Source: Geodermatophilaceae bacterium NBWT11 (GTDB taxonomy: Bacteria; Actinomycetota; Actinomycetes; Mycobacteriales; Geodermatophilaceae). From it: a stretch of DNA of 64,000 bases. This document shows positions 16,426 through 25,603 of this stretch, piece after piece (position 1 is the first letter of the stretch; each line of letters opens with the position of its first letter). The stretch lies in contig CP043652.1 in the NCBI GenBank assembly GCA_014218215.1, positions 248,001-312,000 on the forward strand, written 5' to 3'. The notes under the pieces are model-generated. The model searched no databases and was not told where the DNA came from. It saw nothing but the letters and a program-made list of their open reading frames with translations. The position numbers and the translations under genes are program-made.

Positions 16426-18917
16426 CGGGCACCGGACCCGGCGTGCTCGCGGACCGGCGCGGAGGCGGCCGGGCGGGCCCGCCGTCCGGCCAGCACGGCG
16501 CGGACCAGCCGCACTGCCTGGGCCGGCCCCAGGTACGGCAGGTAGGCCCGGGAGACCGCGCGGGCGATCCGCGGCAGGTCGGCCGGCCCGGGGTAGACCA
16601 GCCACAGCGCACGGTGCCGGGGCTGGAACTTGGCCTTGAACGCCAGCAGGGAGCGGAACCCGTAGACCGGCTCCATCCACCGCCCGGTGGTCTCCAGCAG
16701 TCGGGCCAGCAGGGCCGCCTCCGGCTCGCCCCCGGGCAGCGCCAGCGGGGCGCCGGACAGGCTGCACCACAGCGCACCCTCGGCCTGGAAGGCCAGCGCC
16801 GCGGTGCCGACGAGGAACTCCGTCGTCCCGGGCGGGCAGCCCGGTGCCCGCCGCATCAGGTCCAGCGTCCAGCCGACCGGCACGCCGTCGCGGTGCGCGG
16901 GCAGCCAGCTGGTCACCCCGTGCACCCGCCCGTCCGGGGCGAGGGCCAGCAGGCACCGGACGGCGGGGTCGGCGAGCTCGTCCAGCCCGCCCAGGGTGAA
17001 CCCCATCTCGGGGAGCCCCTTGCCGGCCAGCCACTCCTCCGACGCGCGGGCCACCTGCTCGCGCAGTGCCAGCGGTGCGCTCGCCCAGGTCACCCACCGG
17101 GCCTCGACGCCGTCCCGGGCGGCCCGGTTGACCGCCGTCCGCACGTCCTGCCAGCGCTTGCCCACGAAGGCCAGCTCGCCCAGCGGCAGCCAGGTCTCCG
17201 ACGCCACCTGCACCCGGTGCGCCCCGGGCAGGGAGGTGGTGACGGCGTCGGCGGTGTCGCCGGTCACCGAGTACCAGCACGGCGTCCAGCCCCGGGCGGT
17301 GCACCAGGCGGTGAACCCGGCGACCGCCTCGACCCGGGCCGCGGGCGGGCCGACCGGGTCCCCGGTGGTCAGCGCGACCCCGCCGACCACCCGGAACGCG
17401 ACGGCCGCGGACCCGTCGGGGGTGAACCACCAGCGGTTGCCCACCCAGGTGGTCATGAACGACAACGGGCCGTCGCCGTGCCGGTCGACCAGGGCGCGGG
17501 CCCGGGCGGCGTCCCCCCGGGGCACCGCCGGGCGCACGACGGCCCACGCGGTGCCCAGCAGCACCGCCCAGCAGGCCACCCCCGTCCAGTCGGCCAGCAC
17601 CCGGGCGGGCCCGTGCAGCGGGACCAGCCGGGGTGCCACCTCGCCCAGCCACCCCGGGGGCAGCAGCCGGGCGGGGAGGTCCAGCAGGAGCCGGCCCACC
17701 CCGGGCGGGTGCGCCCAGTCCCCCGCCAGCAGCGCCCCGGTGGCCAGGTACCCGGCCACGACCGCGGCGAGCCCGGCACCGGCCAGCACCGACCACCGGC
17801 GGGCGGTCCCCGGGGCGGCCGGGACGGCGAACCGCGACCGGGTCGACAGCAGGAGCCCCAGCACCGCGCCGGGCGCGACCACCGGAGCCCACAGCGACAC
17901 CGCCGGCAGGCTGGAGCGGTCGGCGCCCAGCGCGGTGAGCGCGTCGGCGGGGTGGCCGAGCACCGCGACCACGACGACGACGCCGACCAGCGCGAGGGCG
18001 GCGGAGAACAGCACCGCACCGACCCAGGCCGCCCGTCGTCCGCGCCGGAGCCCCTCGGCGAGCACCAGCTGCACCACCACCGGCAGCACCGAGAGCAGGG
18101 CGGGCCCGGGGCCCGCCAGGTGCGCCCGGGCCAGCAGCACCCGGCAGGCTGCCCGGTCACCGCCGCCGGCGCAGACCCGGTGCAGCACCTCCGCGGACGG
18201 GCGTCCGGAGACGAAGAGGTGGGAGACCACCGCCCACGGGCCCTCCGGGGTCCGCGACAGCGCGGCGAGCAGCGGACCGACCGCCGCGGCCGCCACGATG
18301 AGCGCGACCAGGGCCCGGGACTCCCGGCGGCTCACCGGGCCGCGGTCGGGTGACCGGCCCCGCCGCCGGGCCAGCACGACCCCACCGACCAGCCCGAGCG
18401 CGGCGCCGGCAGCGCGGTGCACGTCGCCCGCCGTGCCGGAGTAGAGCACCAGCATCGAGAGCACCACCCCCAGGCCCAGGCGCAGCCGGCGGCGGCCCAG
18501 CGGCGAGGCCCACGCTGAGGCCGCCGCGACGGCGGCCAGCACCCCGGGCAACGGCCCGGTCACGCCGGCCCCGGCGAGCAGGCCACCCCACCGGTCCCCC
18601 GTCCCGGCGAGGGCGGCCACCACCCCGGTGCCCACCAGCCCGGCCCCCACCTGCCCCGCGACGAGGGCGAGGCCGGTGCACCGGGTGCCCCAGCGGTGCT
18701 CGACGGGGCCCAGGAGTGCCACCACCACCAGCGCCGTCCCCAGCGCGGTGCGCGGGGTGGCCGCGGTGGGCAGTGCGGTCAGCAGCGTCCACCAGCGACC
18801 GGCGGACAACGGGCCGACGCCGGTGGCCCAGGAGGCCGGCGAGCCGAGCACCGCGCCGGCCAGCAGGGTGCCCACCAGCCCGGCGGTGAGCGGCACCCGG
18901 CGCAGCACCCCGGTCAC
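16422..18917 (-). CDS. Rhomboid-like membrane domain fused to DUF2156 (MprF-type aminoacyl-lipid synthase) domain
   Basis: An 831-residue protein. The N-terminal ~200 residues resemble a rhomboid fold (GRWWTLLTALPTA, then GPVEHRWGTR). The catalytic GxSG is replaced by GVTGPLPG, although a His remains in DVHRAAGAALGLVGG, so it is probably a pseudoprotease or a bundle of other function. Further membrane helices run to about residue 500. The C-terminal ~330 residues (MTTWVGNRWWFTPDG ... FVGKRWQDVRTAVNRA ... FKAKFQPRHRALWLVYPG) match the DUF2156 dual-GNAT domain of MprF-type enzymes, which move an amino acid from aminoacyl-tRNA onto phosphatidylglycerol or diacylglycerol. It overlaps the esterase gene upstream and the SGNH gene downstream, each by GTGA. 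Confidence 0.82.
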   Translation of the reverse strand: MTGVLRRVPLTAGLVGTLLAGAVLGSPASWATGVGPLSAGRWWTLLTALPTAATPRTALGTALVVVALLGPVEHRWGTRCTGLALVAGQVGAGLVGTGVVAALAGTGDRWGGLLAGAGVTGPLPGVLAAVAAASAWASPLGRRRLRLGLGVVLSMLVLYSGTAGDVHRAAGAALGLVGGVVLARRRGRSPDRGPVSRRESRALVALIVAAAAVGPLLAALSRTPEGPWAVVSHLFVSGRPSAEVLHRVCAGGGDRAACRVLLARAHLAGPGPALLSVLPVVVQLVLAEGLRRGRRAAWVGAVLFSAALALVGVVVVVAVLGHPADALTALGADRSSLPAVSLWAPVVAPGAVLGLLLSTRSRFAVPAAPGTARRWSVLAGAGLAAVVAGYLATGALLAGDWAHPPGVGRLLLDLPARLLPPGWLGEVAPRLVPLHGPARVLADWTGVACWAVLLGTAWAVVRPAVPRGDAARARALVDRHGDGPLSFMTTWVGNRWWFTPDGSAAVAFRVVGGVALTTGDPVGPPAARVEAVAGFTAWCTARGWTPCWYSVTGDTADAVTTSLPGAHRVQVASETWLPLGELAFVGKRWQDVRTAVNRAARDGVEARWVTWASAPLALREQVARASEEWLAGKGLPEMGFTLGGLDELADPAVRCLLALAPDGRVHGVTSWLPAHRDGVPVGWTLDLMRRAPGCPPGTTEFLVGTAALAFQAEGALWCSLSGAPLALPGGEPEAALLARLLETTGRWMEPVYGFRSLLAFKAKFQPRHRALWLVYPGPADLPRIARAVSRAYLPYLGPAQAVRLVRAVLAGRRARPAASAPVREHAGSGAR

Positions 18918-20218
18918 GACGGCAGACCGGTGTGCGCCGCCAGCCAGGGGAGGGCCTGCTGGAAGCCCGGGCCCCACACGTCCCAGGAGTGCCCGCCCGG
19001 GATCTCCGTGCTGGTGACGTCGACCCCGGCGGCCCGCAGCGCAGCGGTCACCTGACGGGCCTGCGGGCGGTACTCGTCGTCCCCGGCGCCGACGGTGAGG
19101 TACGCCGAGAGCTCCGGGTACCGCCGGGCGGCGAGTTCGTGCAGCGGGTCGACGGCGTCGAAGGCCGCGGTGTCGCCGCCGAAGGTGGCGGCCACCGTGG
19201 CGGTGGCATCGCCCAGGGTGGGGCCGGCCTGGCCCGAGGCGTCGAAGAAGGTCGGGAACAGGCCGGGGTGGGCAACGGCGAGCTGCAGGGCGCAGGTGCC
19301 GCCGTAGGAGAACCCGCCGACCGCCCAGTGCGCACGGTCGGGGTCCACCTGCAGCGTGTGGGTGATCCAGGCCGGCACGTCCTGGCTGAGGTAGGTGTCG
19401 GCCTTCCCCAGCGCGGAGTCCAGGCACAGCGGGTTGGTGACCTCCCCGCCCAGGTCGTCGGGCATCACCACCACCGGTGCGAGGCCGTGGTGGGCGTCGG
19501 CCCAGGCGTCCAGCCGCTGGGCGATGCCGCCGCCGTCGATCCAGTCCCGGGGGCTGCCCGGCTGGCCGCCGAGCACCACCCACACCGGCAGCAGCGGCCG
19601 GTGCGCGGTGAGGTACGCCGGCGGCAGGTAGACCCAGGCGGCCCGGGCCGGGAAGCCCGAGGCGGTCGCCGGGATCGTCACCTGGGACAGCGCCCCGGTC
19701 GTCGGCACGTCCCCCGGCGGGGTCCAGTCCGCCGGGGTCACCGGTGCGGCGGTGTCGCCGGTGAGCACCTCCTGGGCGTCCACCTCGTCGTAGGGCGGCA
19801 GCTGCAGGGCTGCGGCCACGGTGGGGTACGGCTGGTAGACCCGGTTGACCCCGTTGGCGGCGCCGAGCACCACGGCGAGGACGGCGACCACGGTCAGCGC
19901 CCGCCGCCACCAGCGCTGCCCGGGCCAGGACACCACGGCCAGCGCGAGACCGAGCAGGCCCAGGCCGATCCACAGGAAGACCAGCCACGGCAGCCCGTCC
20001 GGGAACGGCTTCAGCACCCGGAGCAGCACCCACACCAGACCCAGGCCCAGGCCCGCGACCAGCACCGCGAGCGGCACCCGGCGGGTGAGCCACCGACGGC
20101 TGCGGTGCGAGGTGACGAGCACGAGCAGCCCGACCACGACCGCCAGCACCAGCGCGGTCGCCAGCGGACCGGTCACCAGGTGCAGCCCGGTGAACCAGCG
20201 CCACGCCCGTCCGGCCAC
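18914..20218 (-). CDS. Membrane-anchored esterase D/mycolyltransferase-like alpha/beta hydrolase
   Basis: A 434-residue protein with four N-terminal membrane helices (to about residue 125) and a C-terminal esterase domain. The nucleophile elbow is GGFSYGGTC, with a likely acid in VGAGDDEY and the His in PGGHSWDVW. The Arg-rich loop SHRSRRWLTRR between helices 1 and 2 predicts that this loop is cytoplasmic and the esterase domain faces outside. The GTG 20218 has GGAGGAGG five bases upstream, the best ribosome site in the region. It is first in the operon with the aminoacyl-lipid synthase. Similar esterases beside such synthases hydrolyse aminoacylated lipids; the role here is inferred. Confidence 0.83.
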   Translation of the reverse strand: MAGRAWRWFTGLHLVTGPLATALVLAVVVGLLVLVTSHRSRRWLTRRVPLAVLVAGLGLGLVWVLLRVLKPFPDGLPWLVFLWIGLGLLGLALAVVSWPGQRWWRRALTVVAVLAVVLGAANGVNRVYQPYPTVAAALQLPPYDEVDAQEVLTGDTAAPVTPADWTPPGDVPTTGALSQVTIPATASGFPARAAWVYLPPAYLTAHRPLLPVWVVLGGQPGSPRDWIDGGGIAQRLDAWADAHHGLAPVVVMPDDLGGEVTNPLCLDSALGKADTYLSQDVPAWITHTLQVDPDRAHWAVGGFSYGGTCALQLAVAHPGLFPTFFDASGQAGPTLGDATATVAATFGGDTAAFDAVDPLHELAARRYPELSAYLTVGAGDDEYRPQARQVTAALRAAGVDVTSTEIPGGHSWDVWGPGFQQALPWLAAHTGLPS

Positions 20219-20337
20219 CGGGTCCTCCTCCCGTGCGGGTGGTCCGGTCGACCGCCCGGCAGGAAGGTCGGCCGCGGTGCTGGGGGGTCCCTGCACGCCG
20301 GTGGTGAGCTGGCTGCGGGTCGGGGTCCCCAGCGAGG

Positions 20338-22185
20338 GTGCAGCCGGTCCCCAGCCGCACGCCAGCCCGGCGGCCCACCTTGCGGCCCGTGACCCTCGTT
20401 GACGTCCGGCCGCCCGCGCCGGTGCCCGCCCCACCGCGGGCCCGCCGCCGGGCGCGTCCCGACCGGGTGGCGCTGGGCCTGCTGCTGGCCGGGACGACCG
20501 CGCTGTACACGGTGGCGCTGCCCCGGTCGGGCTGGGGCAACGCGTTCTACGCCGGGGCAGCCCAGGCCGGGGCGGCGAGCTGGCGCGCCTGGTTCTACGG
20601 CGCCTCGGACGCCCCGGGCTCGATCACCGTGGACAAGCCCCCGGCCGCGCTGTGGGTCATGGGCCTGTCGGTGCGGCTGTTCGGGCTCTCGAGCTGGTCG
20701 CTGCTGGTGCCCGAGGCGCTGATGGGCGTGGCTGCGGTGGCGGTGCTGGCGGCCACCGTGCGCCGGCTGCTGGGCCCGTGGCCGGGGGTGCTGGCCGGCC
20801 TGCTGCTCGCCCTCACCCCGGTGGTCACCCTGGTCTTCCGGTACGACAACCCCGATGCGCTGCTGACCCTGCTGCTCGTGCTGGCCGGGTGGGCCACCAG
20901 CCGGGCGCTGGAGGACGGCCGGACCCGCTGGCTGCTGTTGGCCGGGGTGGTCGTCGGGTTCGGGTTCCTGACCAAGTCGCTGCAGGCGTTCCTGGTGCTG
21001 CCCGGGCTGGCCGGTGCGTACCTGGTCGCCGGTCCGCCGCGGCTGCGTCGTCGGCTGGGTCAGCTGGTGCTCGCCGGGGTGGCCCTGGTCGTCGCGGCCG
21101 GGTGGTGGCTGCTGGTGGTCGCGCTGGTCCCCCGGGCCGACCGGCCGTGGGTGGGCGGCACCGCCGACGACAGCCCGCTCGGCCTGGCCCTCGGCTACAA
21201 CGGGCTGGGCCGGCTCGACGGCGACGAGTCCGCCGGCGGCGCCGGGCTGCACCACGGGCCCAGCACCCTGGGCCGGTTGTTCGGCAGCGCCGGCGACCAG
21301 GCCGGGTGGCTGCTGCCCACCGCGCTGCTGGCCCTCGTCGCCGGGCTCTGGCTGGTCCGCCGGGCCCCGCGCACCGACCGGGTGCGGGCCGCGCTGCTGC
21401 TCTGGGGCGGGTGGCTGCTGGTCAGCGCCGTGGTCCTCGGGCTGATGAAGGGCATCGAGCACAGCTACTACGCGGTGGTGCTCGGTCCCGCGGTCGCCGC
21501 GCTGGTCGCCGTCACCGGCACCCTCCTGTGGCGCCGACGCGACCGCACCGCCCGGGTGCTGCTGGCCCTCGGCGTGCTGACCGCGGTCGCCTGGGCCGCC
21601 ACCCTCGTCGTGCTGCGGATCGGTGGGTCGCTCGGGCTGGTCCTCGCGATCGCCGCGACCGGCGGGCCGGCCGTCGTCGGGCTGCTGGGGCGGCGGCGCA
21701 CGTGGGTGGCCGGACTCGCCGTCCTGGCGGTGTCCCTGGGGCCGCTGGCCTGGTCGGTGGGCACCGCCGCCCGGGCGCACACCGGCAGCAACGTGGTCGC
21801 CGAGCCTCCCCCGCGGACGGCAGCCGGCTGGTCGGCCCCCCGCCGGGACGGCGCGGGCATCAGCGAGCGCGCACTGCGGCTGATCGAGCAGGGCGCCGAG
21901 GGCTGGACCTGGGCCGCGGCGACCACCGGGCACCACGGCGCCTCGATCCAGCTCGCCGCCGGCGTCCCGGTGATGGACGTCGGCGGCTTCGCCGGCCAGG
22001 ACCCCTCCCCCACGTTCGACCAGTTCGTCGCCGACGTCACCGCGCACCGGGTGCACTGGTGGGTGGCCGGGCTCTCCGGCGGCCCCGACGCCCTGCGGAT
22101 CCAGACCTGGGTCGCCGCGCACGCCACCCGGGTCCCGGCCGGGGAGACCACCCTGTACGACCTGTCCGCCCTGGCGACGGGCTGA
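20338..22185 (+). CDS. GT39/ArnT-like membrane glycosyltransferase
   Basis: About 615 residues with roughly a dozen membrane helices. The N-terminal region shows the GT-C pattern of lipid-linked sugar transferases: NAFYAGAAQAG, a periplasmic loop with SITVDKPPAALWVMG (the DKPP motif) and LVFRYDNPDALLT. A periplasmic C-terminal domain follows (HHGASIQLAAGVPVMDVGGF ... ETTLYDLSAL). GT39-like YkcB/ArnT proteins use polyprenyl-phosphate sugars to modify envelope glycans or lipids outside the cell. It is divergent from the esterase operon (119 bases apart). GTG 20338 and GTG 20389 are both possible starts; the conserved part begins after both. Confidence 0.85.
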   Translation: MQPVPSRTPARRPTLRPVTLVDVRPPAPVPAPPRARRRARPDRVALGLLLAGTTALYTVALPRSGWGNAFYAGAAQAGAASWRAWFYGASDAPGSITVDKPPAALWVMGLSVRLFGLSSWSLLVPEALMGVAAVAVLAATVRRLLGPWPGVLAGLLLALTPVVTLVFRYDNPDALLTLLLVLAGWATSRALEDGRTRWLLLAGVVVGFGFLTKSLQAFLVLPGLAGAYLVAGPPRLRRRLGQLVLAGVALVVAAGWWLLVVALVPRADRPWVGGTADDSPLGLALGYNGLGRLDGDESAGGAGLHHGPSTLGRLFGSAGDQAGWLLPTALLALVAGLWLVRRAPRTDRVRAALLLWGGWLLVSAVVLGLMKGIEHSYYAVVLGPAVAALVAVTGTLLWRRRDRTARVLLALGVLTAVAWAATLVVLRIGGSLGLVLAIAATGGPAVVGLLGRRRTWVAGLAVLAVSLGPLAWSVGTAARAHTGSNVVAEPPPRTAAGWSAPRRDGAGISERALRLIEQGAEGWTWAAATTGHHGASIQLAAGVPVMDVGGFAGQDPSPTFDQFVADVTAHRVHWWVAGLSGGPDALRIQTWVAAHATRVPAGETTLYDLSALATG

Positions 22186-22194
22186 TCGCAGGGG

Positions 22195-23445
22195 TCAGGG
22201 ACGGAGCGGCTCCAGCAGCGCCACGCACTCCACGTGCGCGGTCATCGGGAAGGCATCAAAGGCCCGCAGGCCGGTGACCGACCAGCCGGCCTCGGCGAAC
22301 ACGGCCACGTCGCGGGCCAGGGACGCCGGGTCGCAGGCCACGTAGACGACGGCCCGGGCGCCGGAGTCGGCGAGCACGGCGCTGACCTCCCTGCCGGCAC
22401 CGGCGCGCGGCGGATCGAGGACGACGACGTCGGGCGGGCCGTCGAGCTCGGCCAGCAGCCCGGTCAGCCCCTCGGCGTCCACCGCCCCCTGCCAGACCTC
22501 GGCCTGGGGCAGGTCGGACAGGTTGTCCGCAGCCGCGGCGCAGGCCCCGGCGTCGTACTCGACGCAGACCACCTGCCCCCCGACCCCGACACCGGGGGCC
22601 AGCGAGCCGCCGAACAGGCCGGCGCCGGCGTAGAGGTCCAGCACCCGCTCGCCCTCGACGACGGCGGCGTACCCGGCGACCGCCCCCATCAGGGCGTCGG
22701 CCGCGGCCGGGTGCACCTGCCAGAAGCCGGTGCCCTCGACCTGCCAGTCGCGGTCCCAGGCACGGCGTTCGGCCCGCTGCCCGTCCGCGGCGGCGGCCGC
22801 GGGCGGCCGGACCACCTTCGTGGACTGGGCGTGGCCGCGACGGTCCAGCCGGGTGGTGGTGACGCCGCCGACCGAGTCGACGGCGACGTCGACCGCCCCG
22901 GCGCCGCCCCAGGTGCGGCCCAGCACCGCCGCGACCGCCGGCTCGACGGTGATCGGACAGTCGCTGAGCACGTGCACGTCCCGTGAGCGGTGCGGCCGCA
23001 GGCCGGGGCGCCCCTCGCGGTCGACGGCGAACCGGGCCCGGGAGCGCCAGCGCAGCGCGCCACCGGGCAGCTCCTCGACGTCCAGCGACACGTCCATGCC
23101 GGCGAGGCGGGCGAACTGCTCGGCGATCACGTCGCCCTTGAGGCGGCGCTGGGCGACCGGGTCGACGTGCTGCCAGTCGCACCCGCCGCACCGGCCGGGG
23201 CCGGACTCCGGGCAGGGTCGCTCGACCCGGTCCGGGGAGGCCTCGAGCACCTCGACGGCGTCGGCGCGGCAGTAACCCGGGTGCCGGTCCTCGGTGACCG
23301 CGACGACGACGCGCTCGCCGGGCAGCGCGTGCCGGACGAAGACCACCCGGCCCTCGTGCCGGGCCACGCAGTGTCCGCCGTGCGCGACCGGCCCCACGGT
23401 GACCTCGAACCGCTCCCCCAGCCAGGAAGGCCCCTGGTCCCTCAC
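22195..23445 (-). CDS. TRAM-domain class I SAM RNA uracil methyltransferase (TrmA/RlmC/RlmD family)
   Basis: A 416-residue protein. An N-terminal TRAM domain (about 10-65, FEVTVGPVAHGGHCVARHEG) is followed by an iron-sulfur-type cysteine cluster (CPESGPGRCGGC). The SAM-binding fold carries VLDLYAGAGLFGGSLA, and VLDPPRAGAG and VYVACDPASLARD carry the catalytic residues, with the Cys of ACDP as nucleophile. These enzymes make 5-methyluridine in rRNA or tRNA; the exact target cannot be told from sequence. The GTG start overlaps the stop of the KimA-like transporter by four bases, an arrangement also seen in mycobacteria. Confidence 0.88.
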   Translation of the reverse strand: MRDQGPSWLGERFEVTVGPVAHGGHCVARHEGRVVFVRHALPGERVVVAVTEDRHPGYCRADAVEVLEASPDRVERPCPESGPGRCGGCDWQHVDPVAQRRLKGDVIAEQFARLAGMDVSLDVEELPGGALRWRSRARFAVDREGRPGLRPHRSRDVHVLSDCPITVEPAVAAVLGRTWGGAGAVDVAVDSVGGVTTTRLDRRGHAQSTKVVRPPAAAAADGQRAERRAWDRDWQVEGTGFWQVHPAAADALMGAVAGYAAVVEGERVLDLYAGAGLFGGSLAPGVGVGGQVVCVEYDAGACAAAADNLSDLPQAEVWQGAVDAEGLTGLLAELDGPPDVVVLDPPRAGAGREVSAVLADSGARAVVYVACDPASLARDVAVFAEAGWSVTGLRAFDAFPMTAHVECVALLEPLRP

Positions 23446-25469
23446 GCGCTGTCCGGGTCGTCCACGATGCCGCGCCGCAGGTCGCCCGGGGCGGGGCCGG
23501 CGTTGCGCTGGAGCTCCTCGTCGCGGTCCCGCGACCCCTCCAGCTGCCAGGGCACCGTCGTGATCATCACGCCGGGCTGGAACTGGAGCCGGGAGCGCAG
23601 CCGCAGCGCGCTCTGGTTGTGCAGCACGTTCTCCCACCAGTGGCCGACCACGTACTGCGGCACGAAGACGACGACGAGCTCGCGCGGGCTGTCCCGGCGG
23701 ATGTCCTTGACGAAGTCGACGACCGGGCGGGTGATCTCCCGGTAGGGCGACTCCAGCACCGTCAGCGGGATCGGGATGTCGTAGCGGTCCCAGTCGGCCT
23801 GCAGCGACCGGGTGTCGGCGTCGTCCACGTTGACCGTCAGCGCGGTGAGCTGGTCGGGGCGGGTGGCCCGGGCGAACGCCAGCGCCCGCAGCGTCGGCTT
23901 GTGCACCTTGTTGACCAGCACGACCGCGTGCACCTTGGAGGGCAGGGTGCGGGAGTCTCCGCTGGGCACGAGCTGGTCGGCGACGTGGGTGTAGTGCCGG
24001 TTGATCTGGCGCATGAGCAGGTAGATGAACGGCATCACCAGGATGACCAGCCACGCGCCCCGGGTGAACTTGGTGAGCACGATGATGACCAGCACGACGG
24101 TGGTGAGCGACCCGCCGATGGTGTTGATCACCTGGGAGCGGCGCATCTGCTTGCGCTCGGCGCCCTCGGCGGTCTTCATCTCCCGGTTCCAGTGCCGGAC
24201 CATGCCCCACTGGCCGATGGTGAAGCTGGTGAACACCCCGATGATGTAGAGCTGGATCAGCCGGGTGGAGTCGGCCTGGAAGGCCACGATCAGCAACGCG
24301 GCGAACCCGGCCAGCAGCAGGATGCCGTTGCTGTACACCAGCTTGTCGCCGCGGGTGTGCAGCTGCTTGGGCATGTAGCGGTCCTGGGCCAGCACCGAGC
24401 CCAGCAGCGGGAAGCCGTTGAACGCGGTGTTCGCGGCCAGGATCAGCACCAGCGCGGTGGCCGCCTGGATGTAGAAGAACCCGATCGAGGTGTCCCCGCC
24501 GAAGACGGCGCTGGCGACCTGGGCGATGACCGTGCGCTGCGGCTCGGTCTCGCAGTTCGTGAACCCCTCGAGGTCGCAGGGGAACTCGGCGTACTTGACC
24601 CCGGAGAACAGCGCGAGCGCGGTCACGCCGGCGAACATCGTGGCGGCGATCCCGCCCATCAGCGCCAGCGTGGTGGCCGCGTTCTTCGACTTCGGGGGCT
24701 TGAAGGCCGGCACCCCGTTGGCGATCGCCTCGACCCCGGTCAGCGCGGTGCAGCCCGAGGCGAAGGCGCGCAGCGCGAAGAACAGCAGGGCGACGCCGGT
24801 GAGGTTGTCGAAGCCCGGCTCCGGCGTGATCGTGTACGCCGCGCTCTCGGCGACCAGGGAGGCGTCCCGGAAGAAGTACTCGATGAACCCGGTGACGATC
24901 ATGACCATGATCCCGGCCACGAACAGGTACGTGGGGACGGCGAAGCTCTTGCCCGACTCCCGCAGGCCCCGCAGGTTCGCCGCGGCCAGGAACCCGACCA
25001 GGACGACGGCGATCAGCACGCGGTGCTGGGCCAGCTGCGGGAACGCCGAGATGATGTTGTCGGTGCCGGCGCTGACCGACACGGCCACGGTGAGCACGTA
25101 GTCGGTGAGCAGCGCGCTGGCGACCACCAGCGAGGCGAACCGGCCGTGGTTCTTGGCCGCGACCTCGTAGTCCCCGCCGCCGGAGGGGTAGGCGTGCACC
25201 ACCTGGCGGTAGGACAGCACCACCACGACCAGCAGCAGGACGACGGCGACGGCCAGCCAGGGCGCCAGGAACAGGAACGCCGTCCCCGCGAGGGTCAGCA
25301 CGATGAGGATCTCCTGGGTGGCGTAGGCCACCGAGGAGAGCGGGTCGCTGGCGAAGATCGGCAGCGCGAGCCGCTTGGGCAGGAGGGACTCGCCGGCCCG
25401 GTCGCTGCGGACGGGACGCCCGAGGACCAGGCGCTTGGGGAGTTGCCCGAGGTCGGACAGCGAAGGCAC
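23442..25469 (-). CDS. APC-superfamily transporter, KimA/YdaO-like (probable K+ uptake)
   Basis: A 675-residue protein: about 12 membrane helices then a cytosolic C-terminal domain of roughly 200 residues. The N-terminus has LALPIFASDPLSSVAYATQE, the segment characteristic of KimA-type members rather than ordinary amino-acid permeases. YPSGGGDYEVAAKN follows helix 2. The C-terminal domain (VVLVNKVHKPTLRALAFARA ... DDADTRSLQADW) looks like a nucleotide-binding (USP-like) fold. KimA is a K+/H+ symporter in Bacillus subtilis. Two TrkA-type RCK genes start 135 bases away on the opposite strand, which supports potassium as the substrate; amino-acid transport remains possible. GTG 25469 is used; the frame is open upstream. 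Confidence 0.75.
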   Translation of the reverse strand: MPSLSDLGQLPKRLVLGRPVRSDRAGESLLPKRLALPIFASDPLSSVAYATQEILIVLTLAGTAFLFLAPWLAVAVVLLLVVVVLSYRQVVHAYPSGGGDYEVAAKNHGRFASLVVASALLTDYVLTVAVSVSAGTDNIISAFPQLAQHRVLIAVVLVGFLAAANLRGLRESGKSFAVPTYLFVAGIMVMIVTGFIEYFFRDASLVAESAAYTITPEPGFDNLTGVALLFFALRAFASGCTALTGVEAIANGVPAFKPPKSKNAATTLALMGGIAATMFAGVTALALFSGVKYAEFPCDLEGFTNCETEPQRTVIAQVASAVFGGDTSIGFFYIQAATALVLILAANTAFNGFPLLGSVLAQDRYMPKQLHTRGDKLVYSNGILLLAGFAALLIVAFQADSTRLIQLYIIGVFTSFTIGQWGMVRHWNREMKTAEGAERKQMRRSQVINTIGGSLTTVVLVIIVLTKFTRGAWLVILVMPFIYLLMRQINRHYTHVADQLVPSGDSRTLPSKVHAVVLVNKVHKPTLRALAFARATRPDQLTALTVNVDDADTRSLQADWDRYDIPIPLTVLESPYREITRPVVDFVKDIRRDSPRELVVVFVPQYVVGHWWENVLHNQSALRLRSRLQFQPGVMITTVPWQLEGSRDRDEELQRNAGPAPGDLRRGIVDDPDSA

Positions 25470-25603
25470 GAGCGGATGGTACGGACGGTGCGTGCGCGGA
25501 CCCGCCCGACGGACCGCGGTCGTGTCGTGCAGCGGGTGTACGTTCGCGCGCTGTACGCCTCGGCGGTCCACGCCGGGGGGCCGGACCCGCGGGGAGAACC
25601 TCA

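Noticed and set aside
25470-25603. A c-di-AMP (ydaO-type) riboswitch upstream of the KimA-like gene
   Set aside because: The gap is short and lacks the conserved ydaO-type helices; nothing beyond ordinary promoter-sized sequence.
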